From: Chryseobacterium sp.
GTDB taxonomy: Bacteria > Bacteroidota > Bacteroidia > Flavobacteriales > Weeksellaceae
Assembly (NCBI RefSeq): GCF_019236175.1
Contig: NZ_JAFAJM010000012.1
Location: 43,276-107,275 of the forward strand
Length of the DNA stretch: 64,000 nt
Direction: 5' to 3'
Within the stretch, counting starts at the first letter, position 1. Every line of letters starts with the position of its first letter. The position numbers and the translations under genes were made by a program. Under the pieces are notes generated by a model that was given only the letters and a program-made list of their open reading frames with translations, was not told where the DNA came from and ran no database searches. This document shows positions 1-8,359 of the stretch, in pieces.

Positions 1-34
1 AAAAAAAGAGCATTGTTTAATGCTCTTTTTTTAT
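1..34. terminator. Rho-independent terminator hairpin
   Basis: The arms AAGAGCATT and AATGCTCTT enclose a short GTTT loop. An A-run lies before the hairpin and a T-run after it, so it could stop transcription in either direction. It lies at the window edge, so the gene it serves is not visible. Confidence 0.7.
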
Positions 35-124
35 TTTCATAACAGACTTATAGATGGTTGGATAGGGATTGGATATTGAGTGTTTAAAAAATATTTCACT
101 AAATTCGTGGAAAATGAATTTTAT

Positions 125-2527
125 ATGAAGATAAAACTGACTATTTGCCTTTTGGCATTTCTCAATTTTTATGATGCACAGGAAAGTATTACTTATCAAA
201 AACCATCAGCAGAAATTCTGAAACTGGCAGACTATGAGAGGCCGCCCAGTGTTTTGATGAATAATAAAAAAGACTGGGTGGTTTTTACGTACCGTCCAAC
301 ATATAAGACCTTAGCAGATCTTAGTCAGCAGGAAATGAAGCTTGGTGGGTTAAGAATCAATCCTGCAACTAATATTGCAAGCACTGTTACTTATTTTAAT
401 AATTTAAAGATTAAAAGAATCAGTGATAAAAATGAAACTCAGGTGAAGAATCTGCCGGCAGAAGCAAAAATTACCTATACTTCATTTTCTCCGGATGAAA
501 AAAAACTCGCCTTTACCAATACAACCAATAAAGGCGTTGAACTTTGGGTAATCGATCTGGAGACAGCCATAGCCAAAAAGATAACTGCAGATAATCTGAA
601 TGCCAATTTGGGAATGCCCTATACATGGTATAATGACTCTCAGTCGCTGCTTATTATGACACTTCCTCAAAACAGACCGGCTCTTATTGATACCGGTAAA
701 GATCTTCCAACGGGGCCTATCGTTTCAACAGCTGACGGAAAGGTATCACAAAACAGAACTTATCAGGATCTTTTGAAGAATCCGCAGGATGAAAAAAACT
801 TTGAAATCCTTACTGCTTCTGAAATCTATAATGTTGATCTGAACGGTGGTCTTAAGAAGATCAAAGAGCAGGATTTATACTCCAAAGTCAGCTTTTCTCC
901 TGATGGAAATTACTTACTGGCTACTGTAGTCAAAAAACCATTCTCTTATATTGTCCCTTTCAATAGATTTCCTTCAACAACAACTGTATATGACAGGAAC
1001 GGAGGTAGTGTAAAAGTTGTGAACGATGTCCCTTTAAGTGAAATTATGCCTAAAGGATTCTCATCGGTAAGAACAGGGAAAAGAGAAATGGAATGGAGGA
1101 GTGATGCACCCGCCACCCTGATATTTGTGGAGGCTCTTGATGGTGGCGACCAGTATAAACCGGCAGATTACAGAGATGAGCTCTTTACATGGGAAGCTCC
1201 GTTTACTGCTGCTCCAAAGTCTTTTTTCAAAATAAAACAAAGATATCAGGATGTTAACTGGACCAATGACCACTATGCAGTTGTTACGGAAGACTGGTAT
1301 GACACAAGAAATACAAAATCTTTCCTGATTGATTTGAATAATGGGGAGTCTAAAGTAATAGAAGACAGAAATTCTCAGGATATTTATAGTAATCCGGGGA
1401 AGTTTAACAAAACGGAAAATCAGTTTGGAAAATCAGTGATTGATATAAAAGGAGGGAAAACATACTTAGTAGGAGAAGGGTTTACAAAAGACGGACAGCA
1501 TCCGTTTATCGATGAAATGGATATTAAATCTCTGAAAAAGAAAAGACTTTATACATCAGATCTTAAAAATACAAAAGAAAGTATTCTGGATATTTTAAAT
1601 CCCTCAAAAGGAGAGGTGCTGATAACGCAACAGTCTTCGAATCAATATCCGAATTATTTTAAAAAGAATATTAAGTCAAATAAAGCTGAACCTGTAACTC
1701 ATTTTGCGAATCCTTTTGAAAGTATTAAAGATGTTTACAAAGAAGTCATTACCTATAAGAGAAATGATGGAGTGACTTTAACCGGGACACTTTACCTGCC
1801 TGCTAATTATGACAGAAAAGCGAAAAGAGAAAAACTTCCGTTGTTGATTTGGGCTTATCCTGCAGAATATAAAGATAAAAATACAGCCGGACAGAATAAA
1901 AAGAATGCCAATGATTTTACCTTCCCTTCTTATGGTTCTTTTATTTACTGGACTGCGAAAGGATATGCGGTCCTGGATGATGCTGCCTTTCCGATTATCG
2001 GGGAAGGAAAAACAGAACCTAATGATACTTTTATTCCGCAATTGGTGGCGAATGCAGAGGCAGCTATCAACGCTGTAGACCAATTAGGGTATATCGACAG
2101 AAAGAAAGTGGCTGTAGGAGGACATTCTTACGGTGCCTTCATGACGGCGAACCTTTTGACTCATTCTCATCTTTTTGCCTGCGGAATTGCAAGAAGTGGT
2201 GCGTACAACAGAACGCTGACGCCATTTGGATTCCAGACAGAACAAAGAAATTACTGGGATGTTCCGGAGATCTATACCGCAATGTCTCCGTTTATGCATG
2301 CTGATCAGATGAAAACACCACTTCTTCTGATTCATGGTGATGCAGACAATAACCCCGGAACCTTCACGTTACAGACTGAAAGATATTTTCAGGCTTTAAA
2401 AAATCTGGGAGCTCCGGTTAAAATGGTTCTTCTTCCAAAAGAGGCGCATGGATATCAGGCAAAAGAGAATATTTTACATCTTCTGTGGGAACAGGATCAG
2501 TTCCTTGAGAAATGTCTGAAAAAATAA
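125..2527 (+). CDS. S9 family prolyl oligopeptidase-like serine peptidase
   Basis: This is an 800-residue secreted peptidase. It begins with a signal peptide (MKIKLTICLLAFLNFYDAQ), an N-terminal beta-propeller-like region follows, and an alpha/beta hydrolase domain occupies roughly the last 250 residues. The nucleophile is Ser668 in GGHSYGAF; the likely charge-relay Asp is in HGDADNNP and the His in KEAHGYQ. The family cleaves peptides after proline or releases di- or tripeptides in the periplasm. An in-frame ATG at 80 adds 15 residues, but the ATG at 125 puts the signal peptide at the N terminus and is preferred. It is a single-gene unit closed by a strong terminator. The exact S9 subfamily is not certain. 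Confidence 0.9.
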   Translation: MKIKLTICLLAFLNFYDAQESITYQKPSAEILKLADYERPPSVLMNNKKDWVVFTYRPTYKTLADLSQQEMKLGGLRINPATNIASTVTYFNNLKIKRISDKNETQVKNLPAEAKITYTSFSPDEKKLAFTNTTNKGVELWVIDLETAIAKKITADNLNANLGMPYTWYNDSQSLLIMTLPQNRPALIDTGKDLPTGPIVSTADGKVSQNRTYQDLLKNPQDEKNFEILTASEIYNVDLNGGLKKIKEQDLYSKVSFSPDGNYLLATVVKKPFSYIVPFNRFPSTTTVYDRNGGSVKVVNDVPLSEIMPKGFSSVRTGKREMEWRSDAPATLIFVEALDGGDQYKPADYRDELFTWEAPFTAAPKSFFKIKQRYQDVNWTNDHYAVVTEDWYDTRNTKSFLIDLNNGESKVIEDRNSQDIYSNPGKFNKTENQFGKSVIDIKGGKTYLVGEGFTKDGQHPFIDEMDIKSLKKKRLYTSDLKNTKESILDILNPSKGEVLITQQSSNQYPNYFKKNIKSNKAEPVTHFANPFESIKDVYKEVITYKRNDGVTLTGTLYLPANYDRKAKREKLPLLIWAYPAEYKDKNTAGQNKKNANDFTFPSYGSFIYWTAKGYAVLDDAAFPIIGEGKTEPNDTFIPQLVANAEAAINAVDQLGYIDRKKVAVGGHSYGAFMTANLLTHSHLFACGIARSGAYNRTLTPFGFQTEQRNYWDVPEIYTAMSPFMHADQMKTPLLLIHGDADNNPGTFTLQTERYFQALKNLGAPVKMVLLPKEAHGYQAKENILHLLWEQDQFLEKCLKK

Positions 2528-2531
2528 TACG

Positions 2532-2563
2532 AAAGAGGCTGTTGAATTTCAACAGCCTCTTTT
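2532..2563. terminator. Bidirectional rho-independent terminator
   Basis: A 13-bp perfect stem (AAAGAGGCTGTTG with CAACAGCCTCTTT) around an AATTT loop, followed by Ts. It sits between the convergent S9 peptidase and HAD genes and can serve both. Confidence 0.85.
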
Positions 2564-2578
2564 CATTTTAAGGGGGAG

Positions 2579-3268
2579 TTATAAATGTTGTATGATCTCA
2601 TCAATACGCTTCAATTCCTTGAAGTGCTTATGTTCAATATTAAGATCATGCTGCTCATGACTCCATGTAACATGATAAGGTATATGAGCTGCGGAGCCGC
2701 CAATCTCAAGTACAGGAAGGATATCTGATTTTACTGAGTTTCCAAGCATCAGGAAGTTTTCCGGCTTACAGTCCAGATGTTTCAGTAGTTTTTGATAATC
2801 CTTTTCTTTCTTATCACTCATAATTTCAATATGATGGAAGTAATTCTGTAACCCTGAATTTTTCAATTTGCGCTCCTGGTCGAGCAGATCTCCTTTTGTA
2901 GCGACTACTAATCTGTATTTTCCTTTTAGGCTTTCAAGGGTTTGGGTCACTCCGTCCAAAAGCTCGATAGGTTTCTGGAGAAGGTTTTGTCCGAGTGTGA
3001 TCGCTTTATTTACCAATTCTATAGGAGCTGTGTTACTAGAAACCCGGCTGATGGTTTCAATCATGCATAACATGAATCCTTTTACTCCGTAGCCATATAA
3101 ATGAAGATTCTGCATCTCAGTCTTGAATAATTCCTGAGATACGGAATGTTGTGGAAGATAATCCTCAAGAAGCATACAGAATTCTTTTTCCGCTTCCTGA
3201 AAATAAGGTTCATTGATCCAAAGTGTATCATCTGCGTCGAATGCGATGGTTGTTATATGATTATTCAT
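2579..3268 (-). CDS. HAD superfamily hydrolase
   Basis: This is a 229-residue haloacid dehalogenase-type phosphatase. Motif I is FDADDTLW, with nucleophile Asp11 and acid/base Asp13. The motif II Thr lies in VVATKGD, and motif III/IV includes the Lys of the KEKDY region and the later LMLGNSVKSD segment. The substrate cannot be read from the sequence; the family covers small phosphoesters such as phosphoglycolate and sugar phosphates. The start at 3268 gives the usual short N terminus before motif I; an upstream ATG at 3295 would add nine residues. Its start region faces the divergent Crp/Fnr gene. Confidence 0.85.
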   Translation of the reverse strand: MNNHITTIAFDADDTLWINEPYFQEAEKEFCMLLEDYLPQHSVSQELFKTEMQNLHLYGYGVKGFMLCMIETISRVSSNTAPIELVNKAITLGQNLLQKPIELLDGVTQTLESLKGKYRLVVATKGDLLDQERKLKNSGLQNYFHHIEIMSDKKEKDYQKLLKHLDCKPENFLMLGNSVKSDILPVLEIGGSAAHIPYHVTWSHEQHDLNIEHKHFKELKRIDEIIQHL

Positions 3269-3323
3269 TTTAGTTTTGTATTTTTCTGTTCGCAAAAATC
3301 AATATAAAAAATTAATCAACCAA

Positions 3324-3335
3324 GGACATTTGTCC
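3324..3335. promoter_or_regulatory. Short palindrome upstream of a Crp/Fnr gene
   Basis: GGACA-TT-TGTCC is a perfect 5-bp inverted repeat with a 2-bp spacer, 9 bp before the Crp/Fnr start at 3345. It lies between that gene and the divergent HAD gene. It could be an autoregulatory operator, although Crp/Fnr sites usually have longer arms. Confidence 0.35.
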
Positions 3336-3344
3336 CGGATCAAC

Positions 3345-3908
3345 ATGTTAAGAACAAATCAGACATTTCTGAATTATTTCAAAGAGATTTATAAAAAAGA
3401 TGAAGCTAGGGGAAATCTTGAATTGGCATTCTTTTCCCGTGGTGAAAAACTGTTGATACAGGGGCAACAGGTTTCCAGGATCATGCTCATTAAAGAAGGG
3501 ATTGTGAAATGTTATTTTGCTGAAGAAAACGGGAAGGAATATATTGTTGAATTTTTGGGAGGCGGTGAGATACTCGGAGAAATAGAACTGATCAAAAATA
3601 CGGTTTGTTTATGCGGTATAGAAGCTTTGTCAGAAGTTGTGGTGTATACAGCCGGCCATTCTTATTTCAAATCTTTGATTGAAAATGATATTAAACTGAA
3701 TCATCTGTTACTGGATGTTTTTGCTGATCGTATTATCAATACTTCCAGCAGAGCATCATACCAACAGTTGTACACAATTGAGCATACATTATCTCAATTG
3801 CTTAAAATGCAGGCTAAGCAGGGAATGGAAATTTCCAAGGAAAACATGGCTGCTTATTTGGGAATAACGGTGAGAAGTCTTAATAGAATTTTGAAAAATA
3901 TAAATTAA
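3345..3908 (+). CDS. Crp/Fnr family transcriptional regulator
   Basis: This is a 187-residue one-component regulator. Residues about 20-110 form a cyclic-nucleotide-binding-type beta barrel (ERGEKLL-like opening FFSRGEKLLIQG and GGGEILGEIELI). A C-terminal winged helix contains the recognition-helix region ENMAAYLGITVRSLNRIL. Like many Bacteroidetes members it has no clear cAMP-binding Arg, and no iron-sulfur cysteine cluster is evident, so its signal is unknown. The ATG at 3345 is preferred over one at 3276 because the longer form adds a non-conserved basic leader that covers the GGACA palindrome. Confidence 0.85.
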   Translation: MLRTNQTFLNYFKEIYKKDEARGNLELAFFSRGEKLLIQGQQVSRIMLIKEGIVKCYFAEENGKEYIVEFLGGGEILGEIELIKNTVCLCGIEALSEVVVYTAGHSYFKSLIENDIKLNHLLLDVFADRIINTSSRASYQQLYTIEHTLSQLLKMQAKQGMEISKENMAAYLGITVRSLNRILKNIN

Positions 3909-3994
3909 GGGGTTTTAATATGGGGTTGAATTATGAAATGATGTTATTTTTATATAATTTTGATTTATTTATAGGGGGTTGGTTTTAAAATGAT

Positions 3995-4002
3995 TAATTT
4001 TG
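3995..4002 (+). promoter_or_regulatory. -7 box TAATTTTG before the acetyltransferase
   Basis: TAATTTTG fits the Bacteroidetes -7 consensus TAnnTTTG and lies 22 bp before the start codon at 4025. No -33 TTG sits at normal spacing, so the assignment is tentative. Confidence 0.4.
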
Positions 4003-4024
4003 CATTGTAAATAAATGACTTTCG

Positions 4025-4528
4025 ATGGAAGAATTAAAATTTAGAAATGCAGTTTCAGCTGATTTAAATAAAATTGTAGAAATTTATAACTCTACCATTG
4101 CCTCAAGAATGGTGACTGCAGATGTAGAAGAGGTTTCTGTAGAAAGTAAACATAAGTGGTTTAAAGAGCATAACCCTGAAACAAGACCGCTTTGGATTGT
4201 TGAAGATGCCAATCATGAGATTATAGGATGGGTGAGCTTCAGTTCATTTCATGAGCGTCCCGCGTATAACGGAACGGTAGAAGTAAGTATCTATCTGGAC
4301 GAAAGCTGCAGAGGAAAAGGATACGGTAAAACAATTTTGAAATACTGTATTGATAATGCCGGAAAATTCGGAGTGAATAATCTGGTGGCCCTTATCTTTC
4401 TTCATAATGAACCAAGTCTCAAATTATTCAGGTATTTTGAATTTGAAGACTGGGGAACACTTCCTGATGTGGCCATTTTAGATGGTATTGAAAGAAGTCT
4501 GAAGATTCTCGGGAAGAGAATAAGCTAA
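4025..4528 (+). CDS. GNAT N-acetyltransferase, phosphinothricin/YncA-like
   Basis: This 167-residue protein is a single GNAT domain. The acetyl-CoA pyrophosphate loop is visible as CRGKGYGKTIL (Q/RxxGxG/A type). The N-terminal part (FRNAVSADLNKIVEIYN), the FSSFHERPAY segment and the AILDGIERSLKIL C terminus match the family that acetylates phosphinothricin, methionine sulfoximine or related amino-acid analogues. It stands alone between a regulator and a MATE pump. The real substrate cannot be told from sequence. Confidence 0.85.
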   Translation: MEELKFRNAVSADLNKIVEIYNSTIASRMVTADVEEVSVESKHKWFKEHNPETRPLWIVEDANHEIIGWVSFSSFHERPAYNGTVEVSIYLDESCRGKGYGKTILKYCIDNAGKFGVNNLVALIFLHNEPSLKLFRYFEFEDWGTLPDVAILDGIERSLKILGKRIS

Positions 4529-4540
4529 TATTTAATTTCA

Positions 4541-4837
4541 TGAAGAATCTTTTAGCTTTGTGTACGATCTTTTTTGCTATTAAAAATTCAGGATAAAGAC
4601 TAAAAGGTTCCTGGTCTGGTTATTTAAATAAAAGTCTAAGAAAAGATACACCGGAATGTATGCTGACGAATAGTGCCGATCCGAATATTATTTTGAGCTT
4701 GCAATGAAAAGGCTAATGGTAGTAGCGGGTTTGAAGAATTGGTAGAAGATGCTGGACGATTTATATAGGTGATGGCAGAATTTAATTTAGTTAATATTCA
4801 TCCATGTTTGAATGATTTTTACTGCGATTTGGATATA
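4541..4837 (+). pseudogene. Gene-free stretch with possible decayed ORF
   Basis: An ATG at 4541 opens a short hydrophobic peptide (MKNLLALCTIFFAIKNSG) that looks like a signal peptide and stops at once. Short coding-like segments follow in other frames, such as GSWSGYLNKSLRKDTPE and FELAMKRLMVVAGLKNW. This suggests a small secreted-protein gene that has decayed beyond recognition, but it could be chance. Confidence 0.3.
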
Positions 4838-4875
4838 ATAAAAGGGCTGTTTCAAATAGAAACAGCCTTTTTTAT
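4838..4875. terminator. Bidirectional rho-independent terminator
   Basis: The arms GGCTGTTTC (4845-4853) and GAAACAGCC (4859-4867) are flanked by an A-run and a T-run. It ends the MATE gene on the minus strand and anything read through from the plus strand. Confidence 0.8.
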
Positions 4876-6236
4876 TATGCATTCTGCTTAGCACGCTTAG
4901 CAGACATATTTAAAAATCGTTTAACCAGGAAGACTGCCGAAACAGTAAGTCCTAATCCAAGGGCAATCCACATACCGAATGCACCCATTTTTAAGGTCAC
5001 ACAGAAGAAATACCCTAAAGGAATGGTTATCACCCAATACGCAATAAAGGTATAAATAGATGGTATTTTAACATCCTGAAGACCTCTGAGCATTCCTAAA
5101 GCTGTTACCTGAATTCCATCAGAAAGCTGGAATAAAGCCGCAATAATCATCAGTTTTGAAGCCAGGCTGATAACTTCCACTTCTTCTTTTTTCGTGAAGA
5201 AAGTAGGCAGTATATTCCTTCCTAAGATAAATACCAATCCACAGATACACATAAAAATAAATGCGATCTTCAGATTGTTGATTCCTACCTTTCTCAACTC
5301 AACAAAGTTCTGCTCACCCAGTTTTCTTCCGATCATTACCGTAGAGGCAACACTGAACCCTACACACAGATTGAAAGTGAACGAAGCCATGCTTAATGCA
5401 ATCTGGTGGGAAGCGATATCATGAGCAGAGATAAGCCCGCAGATAAAAGCTGCACCTGCAAATGCCGTTACTTCAAAGAACATCTGTAAAGCGGTTGGTA
5501 GGCCCAGTTTTACCATTTTATCAAACATTTTCTTTGAAAATCCCTGAATTTTTAAAGAAAAATCTTTGATATAACGTCTGGTTCTTTCTTCTTTGAGCAA
5601 TACAAAATAAAGGAAAACCACCATGAAAACTCTGGAAATCAGGGTGGCCAGAGCAGATCCTTTTACCCCCATAGGAGGGAATCCCCACAATCCCTTGATA
5701 AATACATAGTTTAATACAATATTGATGATATTGGCAATAATAGTAGCTTTGGTTACTCCTATGGTATAAGACAGCCCTTCAGAAACTTCACGAAGCGTCT
5801 GAAATGCCATAAACGGAATCATGCTGACCACCATGATGCTCAGGAAACTTACGGTATCGGGAATGATTTTCGCAGGTTGTCCCGAATGATAGAGCAGCGG
5901 CATTCCCAGAAGTAAAACAAGCATCAGGATAACTCCTACAGACATATTGATTACAAATCCATGACTGAAAACAGAATTAATCGTGGTATGATCCTCTCTT
6001 GAATGTGCTTCAGATACTAATGGAGGAATAGCAAATGAAAACCCTAAGGCTAAAACAAATATGGAGAAAAATACAGCATTCCCCAATGAAACAGATGCCA
6101 GAGCATCTGCTCCCAAAAGTTTTCCGACAATAATATTGTCAAATAAGTTTACCGAAACCTGCCCTACCTGAGTAAGCATCACAGGCAGAGCCAAAGTCAG
6201 GCATTCTTTCGTATAGTTTTTGTTTAAAAATTTCAT
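4875..6236 (-). CDS. MATE family multidrug/cation efflux transporter
   Basis: This 453-residue inner-membrane protein has about 12 hydrophobic helices in two repeated halves, the normal size for MATE antiporters. Family features include the start KECLTLALPVMLTQVGQVSVN, the VKGSALATLISR loop in the first half and GMLRGLQDVKIPSIY in the second. It would expel cationic drugs or metabolites using a Na+ or H+ gradient. It is single, with a palindromic terminator of the upstream gene before it and its own terminator behind it. Confidence 0.9.
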   Translation of the reverse strand: MKFLNKNYTKECLTLALPVMLTQVGQVSVNLFDNIIVGKLLGADALASVSLGNAVFFSIFVLALGFSFAIPPLVSEAHSREDHTTINSVFSHGFVINMSVGVILMLVLLLGMPLLYHSGQPAKIIPDTVSFLSIMVVSMIPFMAFQTLREVSEGLSYTIGVTKATIIANIINIVLNYVFIKGLWGFPPMGVKGSALATLISRVFMVVFLYFVLLKEERTRRYIKDFSLKIQGFSKKMFDKMVKLGLPTALQMFFEVTAFAGAAFICGLISAHDIASHQIALSMASFTFNLCVGFSVASTVMIGRKLGEQNFVELRKVGINNLKIAFIFMCICGLVFILGRNILPTFFTKKEEVEVISLASKLMIIAALFQLSDGIQVTALGMLRGLQDVKIPSIYTFIAYWVITIPLGYFFCVTLKMGAFGMWIALGLGLTVSAVFLVKRFLNMSAKRAKQNA

Positions 6237-6280
6237 AATATTTTAAGATTCATATCGTTAATTTTAAATTGGATCAAAAA

Positions 6281-6310
6281 AAAATTTGCAGTAGATCTAC
6301 TGCAAATTTT
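6281..6310 (-). terminator. Palindromic terminator after the sigma-54 regulator
   Basis: A fully palindromic 30-bp element (arms AAAATTTGCAGTA and its complement around GATC) lies 24 bp past the stop codon of the minus-strand response regulator. In that direction it ends in a T-run. It separates the regulator from the MATE gene. Confidence 0.65.
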
Positions 6311-6333
6311 TATATATTGTAAATAATACTAAA

Positions 6334-7518
6334 TTATTTCCTTACAAAACTTGCAACGTCACTTTCGGAAACCGTGTTTCCACCAAGAATAATTAACCTC
6401 TCAACAACATTCCTTAATTCTCTGATATTTCCAGTCCATGAAAGTGCTTTTAATGCATCAATCGCTTTATCATCAAACTTTTTCACAGCTGTACCGTGTT
6501 CATCGGCAATCATCCCTGAAAAATGCTCTACTAATAATTTGATGTCTTCTTTTCTTTCATCCAATGGTGGAACATAAATTTCAATTACAGAAAGTCTGTG
6601 GTAAAGATCTTCTCTGAACTTTCCTTCTTCAATTTCTTTCTGCATATTTTTATTAGTTGCCGCAAGTACTCTTACGTCAACTTTGATTTCTTTATCACTT
6701 CCCACAGGAGAAACTTTGCTTTCCTGAAGTGCTCTTAATACTTTAGCCTGAGCGATAAGACTCATATCTCCGATTTCGTCCAGAAAGATAGTGCCTCCGT
6801 TAGCCTGCTCAAATTTTCCTTGTTTATCTTTAATAGCACCGGTAAAAGATCCTTTTACGTGTCCGAATAGTTCAGATTCAATAAGTTCAGATGGAATCGC
6901 TGCACAGTTTACCTCTATCATAGGGCCTCTTGCACGCTCACTTTGATTGTGAATGGCGTGAGCCACTAGTTCTTTTCCGGCACCATTGGGGCCTGTAATC
7001 AGAACTCTTGCATCAGAAACGGCTACTTTCTCGATCATATCCTGAATCTTTTGAAGAGCAGGAGAAGTACCGATCATCTGATATTTTTTATTTACTTTTC
7101 TCTTTAATGTTTTGTTTTCTGTCTGAAGATTTTTGTTCTCTTTCTTCAGGCTTTCTTTAGCCAAAGCATTTTTCACGCTGGTGATCAGCCTGTTGATGTC
7201 GATTGGCTTGGAAATGAAATCATATGCTCCTTCTTTCAGGCAAGATACGGCAGAATCGATATCTGCATGGCCTGAAATCATGATGAAAGTAGTTTCTGGT
7301 TTTAAGGCGAGACTTTGTTTCAAAAGCTCTGTTCCTGAAAGTTTAGGCATTTTGATATCGGAAATCACCAGTGCGAAATCTTCTTTTTCTACCTGTTTGT
7401 AGCCTTCCAGGCCGTCTTCTGCGATCACAAATTCGTAATCAGTAAGTTCATCAGAAAGAATACTGTGAAGTACTCCCGAGATTGCTTTTTCGTCTTCTAC
7501 TATAAGGATTTTTTGCAT
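6334..7518 (-). CDS. Sigma-54-type response regulator lacking a HTH domain
   Basis: This 394-residue protein has a receiver domain (residues 1-120; phosphoacceptor Asp54 in ISDIKMP), a coiled, lysine-rich linker, then an AAA+ sigma-54 activator domain. Walker A is GPNGAGKE, the sigma-54 contact loop reads GSFTGA rather than the usual GAFTGA, and Walker B is GGTIFLDEIGD. Full NtrC proteins end with a Fis-type helix-turn-helix; here the protein stops at SDVASFVRK, just after the AAA+ lid. It must therefore act without its own specific DNA contact or with a partner. No histidine kinase lies nearby. Confidence 0.9.
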   Translation of the reverse strand: MQKILIVEDEKAISGVLHSILSDELTDYEFVIAEDGLEGYKQVEKEDFALVISDIKMPKLSGTELLKQSLALKPETTFIMISGHADIDSAVSCLKEGAYDFISKPIDINRLITSVKNALAKESLKKENKNLQTENKTLKRKVNKKYQMIGTSPALQKIQDMIEKVAVSDARVLITGPNGAGKELVAHAIHNQSERARGPMIEVNCAAIPSELIESELFGHVKGSFTGAIKDKQGKFEQANGGTIFLDEIGDMSLIAQAKVLRALQESKVSPVGSDKEIKVDVRVLAATNKNMQKEIEEGKFREDLYHRLSVIEIYVPPLDERKEDIKLLVEHFSGMIADEHGTAVKKFDDKAIDALKALSWTGNIRELRNVVERLIILGGNTVSESDVASFVRK

Positions 7519-7574
7519 AGTTGCAAATTTAAATTTTTTGTTTCAATTATTAGCAAAAACTGTACCTAAAAATT

Positions 7575-8234
7575 CTATTTTGAGTAATCTCTTCTGCCAA
7601 AAATTGCAGATCCCACCCTTACGGAATTAGCTCCGCATTCAATGGCTACAGGAAAATCATCGCTCATTCCCATTGATAGTGTTTTTAAAGGTTTCAGTTG
7701 ATTTAATTCATCAAAAAGTTTTTTTAAGGTTAAAAATTCTTTTCTGACCTGTTCTTCATTGTCGGTAAACGTAGCCATGCCCATGAGTCCGGTAATTTCG
7801 ATATTGGGAAAATATCCGTTAATGTATTGTTGGAAAAGCTGTTTTGCTTCTGAGATTTCAAGTCCGAACTTTGTTTCTTCAGCAGCTATTTTCACCTGTA
7901 GTAAAACTTTAATTTTTCTGCTGTGCTTGCCTGATTCTTTGTTGATTTCTGATAATAGCTTTTCAGAATCCACGCTTTGTATGGTATCGATAAAAGGAGC
8001 GACATATTTAACCTTATTGGTCTGGAGATGCCCGATCAGGTGCCATTGGATGTCCTGAGGAAGAAGAGGGTATTTTTCCATCAGCTCTTGCACTTTGTTT
8101 TCACCAAATACTTGTTGGCCCAACTCATAAACTTCCTGAATAGCTGATACCGGATGGGTTTTGGAAACAGCAACCAGCTGAACTCCTTCCGGAAGCTGAT
8201 CTTTTATAATCTGATAACTTTCTTTAATACTCAT
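7575..8234 (-). CDS. yggS: YggS/PLPBP family pyridoxal 5'-phosphate-binding protein
   Basis: The 219-residue protein has the one-domain TIM-barrel layout of the PLP homeostasis family. The PLP lysine is in VAVSKTHP near residue 25, and family motifs GENKVQE, WHLIGHLQTNK, GLMGMATF and the end MGMSDDFPVAIECGANSVRVG are all present. It binds PLP and affects vitamin B6 and amino-acid balance rather than acting as a known enzyme. It shares the minus strand with the sigma-54 regulator but the 56-bp gap holds no clear signal. Confidence 0.93.
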   Translation of the reverse strand: MSIKESYQIIKDQLPEGVQLVAVSKTHPVSAIQEVYELGQQVFGENKVQELMEKYPLLPQDIQWHLIGHLQTNKVKYVAPFIDTIQSVDSEKLLSEINKESGKHSRKIKVLLQVKIAAEETKFGLEISEAKQLFQQYINGYFPNIEITGLMGMATFTDNEEQVRKEFLTLKKLFDELNQLKPLKTLSMGMSDDFPVAIECGANSVRVGSAIFGRRDYSK

Positions 8235-8287
8235 GATACAAATTTCCGAAATTTACATGAAGGACCCAAAGTTCACGGGTAAAACTT

Positions 8288-8329
8288 AGCCACAAATACG
8301 CTAAAAAATGAATTTGTGTATCCGTGGCT
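8288..8329. repeat. Imperfect intergenic inverted repeat
   Basis: AGCCACAAATAC (8288-8299) is mirrored by GTATCCGTGGCT (8318-8329) with two mismatches, and an inner CACAAAT/ATTTGTG pair adds more stem. It lies between the yggS start and the deacetylase stop. A related CCACAAATTCGCT sequence occurs near 57429, so this may be a dispersed intergenic element. Confidence 0.45.
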
Positions 8330-8359
8330 GAACATATATTGTCTCTACTTCTGAAAGGA

